64,000 nucleotides of DNA from Pholis gunnellus (lineage: Eukaryota > Chordata > Actinopteri > Perciformes > Pholidae), in NCBI GenBank assembly GCA_910591455.2, contig OU342820.1, positions 21,303,856-21,367,855 on the forward strand. The letters are read 5' to 3'. This document shows positions 62,557 through 64,000 of this stretch, piece by piece. The position numbers were made by a program, and so were the translations under genes. The notes beneath the pieces were generated by a model, which did no database searches, had not been told where the DNA came from, and worked only from the letters and a program-made list of their open reading frames with translations. Position 1 is the stretch's first letter. Every line of letters starts with the position of its first letter.

Positions 62557-64000
62557 TGAAGGGAGGAGGAGGAGGAGGAGGAGGAGGAGGAGGAGGAGGA
62601 GGAGGAGGAGGAGTAGTGTGTATGTGTTTGTGTTTGAGTGTGTGTGTGTGAGCGGATGTGAGATTGGATGAGGTGGCGTACATCATAGCCATTCATAACC
62701 AGTATTTTTATTTTGTTAGCAAGGTGGAGGAGGAGAGGAGGAGGAGGAGGAGGAGGAGGTGTAAAAAGTACTAACACTAAACGAGAGAGAGAGAAGACGG
62801 AGAGCAGCTTTACAACACTAACTAGCGGTACATTTCTTTTTTAATTGTTTATGTTTTTAGTCCGATAAGCTTTGTGTGTTGTTGTTTTTTGCCGGCTCGA
62901 CTCCTGCAGAGCTCTGTTGTTGTTGTTGTTGGTGGTGAACAGTAAACGGAGCTCGAGGGTCGAAGCCGACAGTCTTGATACCTCAACCGTGGTCCACACG
63001 CTAGCCGGACGTCTCTGCAGACGTCGGGTACGGAGGCCCAGAGGGGCCAAAGCTCCTGCGTTTGTGACGTAAGAACAGGTTCAATAAGGATTAGTTCCTT
63101 TATAAAATATTTAACGTTTGTTGCTGTGATACTCAACGGATCACATAATACGGAAAATAGAACTTTTTTTCCGACATGGATCGTTTTTGTTTTTGTTATC
63201 TTTCACCATCGTCCCAAAAAGTCATTTCACCCGCTCTGAAGTCACTTTAAATCATAAAGATATATCATCTATAGTGGTTATTTTCATAAAAACACTCAAT
63301 TCAAATGATAAGGAAACTTATTGTGTTTTTATTGTCATTATTATTTTTACTGAATTATAATAATGTGTTTAGAGCTCGTGTTAGAAGTTAAACATCATAA
63401 TTCATCTCTAATTCATCTTTAATATATTAATCTGAAAACATCTCCTTCAAACTACTGGATTTATTCAAGTTTATCACCAAAACTACATTTTACAGACTAC
63501 ATGTGAACACATCATGATGACGTTATAATGTAGCTTCAGCCAGTACTCATGTTCACTGAGCAGAGCCTGAAGGCATCATGATGCAACTGAAGTGAACCTC
63601 GTCGGTTAGCCGTTAGCCGTTAGCGGTGCTGCTAACGTTACTAGCTCTAAACACTGATTGAAATATTTACATTTACTAAGTTGCCACATTTAGCATTTTC
63701 CGTTCACTTTGTTCTTTAAATTTAAGTTTTTAAAATATGTTGATAGTTATTTTTTTAAGTGTCAAACGTTTGCTGGTTCATGCTTTAAAATGTGAGTATT
63801 TTATGTTTTTCTAGATATTATTTTATTGTAAATTTATTATTTTAAAGATATCCAAATGGGAATCACTTACAGCTGTTTTTCCTTTCTTTTTTTCTATTTT
63901 CTGACATTTTATTGGTTTAACAATTAACTAAATAACAAAAAGAAAAATCTAAAGATTAGTTGATAACAATTAAAAATAAATAAATAAATACTTGTTGCCC
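62557..64000. other. sh2b1 3' UTR and downstream DNA
   Basis: No further gene seen. It holds GGA runs (62561-62612 and 62727-62758), a short GTT run near 62915 and a family C copy at 63360-63655. AT-rich sequence with AATAAATAAATA near 63976-63991 reaches the window end. Confidence 0.6.
63360..63655. mobile_element. Family C element, copy downstream of sh2b1
   Basis: Matches 58.49-58.79 kb (AGAGCTCGTGTTAGAAGTTA, CCAAAACTACATTTTACAGA, GTTAGCCGTTAGCGGTGCTG) but stops before the TTTATTTACACT tail. The tail is therefore either a later expansion or has been lost here. Confidence 0.75.

Overview
The window is nuclear DNA of a ray-finned fish, most likely a teleost. Genes are split by short introns with GT..AG ends and carry animal-type regulatory signals. 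The encoded proteins align along their whole length with vertebrate families from memory. Intergenic DNA is full of microsatellites and small non-autonomous transposons of the kind common in teleosts. I cannot name the species. Nothing prokaryotic, viral or CRISPR-like was seen.

Seven protein-coding genes all lie on the + strand: (1) the 3' part of an intronless-looking hsp70 (to 1178); (2) taok2, a TAO-family MAP3K (CDS 5831-16327, 19 coding exons, about 1,204 aa); (3) cdipt, phosphatidylinositol synthase (21669-23723, 6 exons, 212 aa); (4) maz, a C2H2 zinc-finger factor (26200-33572, 7 exons, 447 aa); (5) nlk2, a Nemo-like kinase (37469-43810, 11 coding exons, 475 aa); (6) tlcd3b/fam57b, a TLC-domain ceramide-metabolism protein (48201-51555, 6 exons, 274 aa); (7) sh2b1, a PH/SH2 adaptor (55034-62556, about 956 or 885 aa depending on one 91-nt exon). 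All splice junctions were worked out by hand from reading-frame phase and comparison with remembered family sequences. No transcript evidence was available.

The gene content is a compact counterpart of human 16p11.2. TAOK2, CDIPT, MAZ and TLCD3B (FAM57B) lie in the proximal 16p11.2 interval and SH2B1 in the distal one. Here they sit within about 57 kb, with nlk2 between maz and tlcd3b. The genes do not form one pathway. They cover chaperoning, stress/MAPK signalling (taok2, nlk2), membrane lipid synthesis (cdipt, tlcd3b), transcription (maz) and receptor-tyrosine-kinase signalling (sh2b1).

Between and inside the genes I recognise several dispersed repeat families: (A) TTAA-flanked elements with CCCTCTGAAC termini, two of which have grown a kilobase-scale or sub-kilobase CTCTC array at the same internal point; (B) elements built from about 33-bp units containing GTACTAATACCACA; (C) elements with a GTTAACGTTAAA..TTTATTTACACT minisatellite tail; (D) about 270-380 bp elements found in cdipt and twice in sh2b1; (E) a 626-bp TTAA-flanked inverted-repeat element downstream of taok2; plus a truncated LINE 3' end in maz intron 1. 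The most notable points are a likely U12-type intron in nlk2, a frame-switching cassette exon in sh2b1, homopolymer-rich expansion of the TAOK2 tail, microsatellites lying directly against splice acceptors, and clusters of TTAGC/GCTAGC words at most of the transcription starts.
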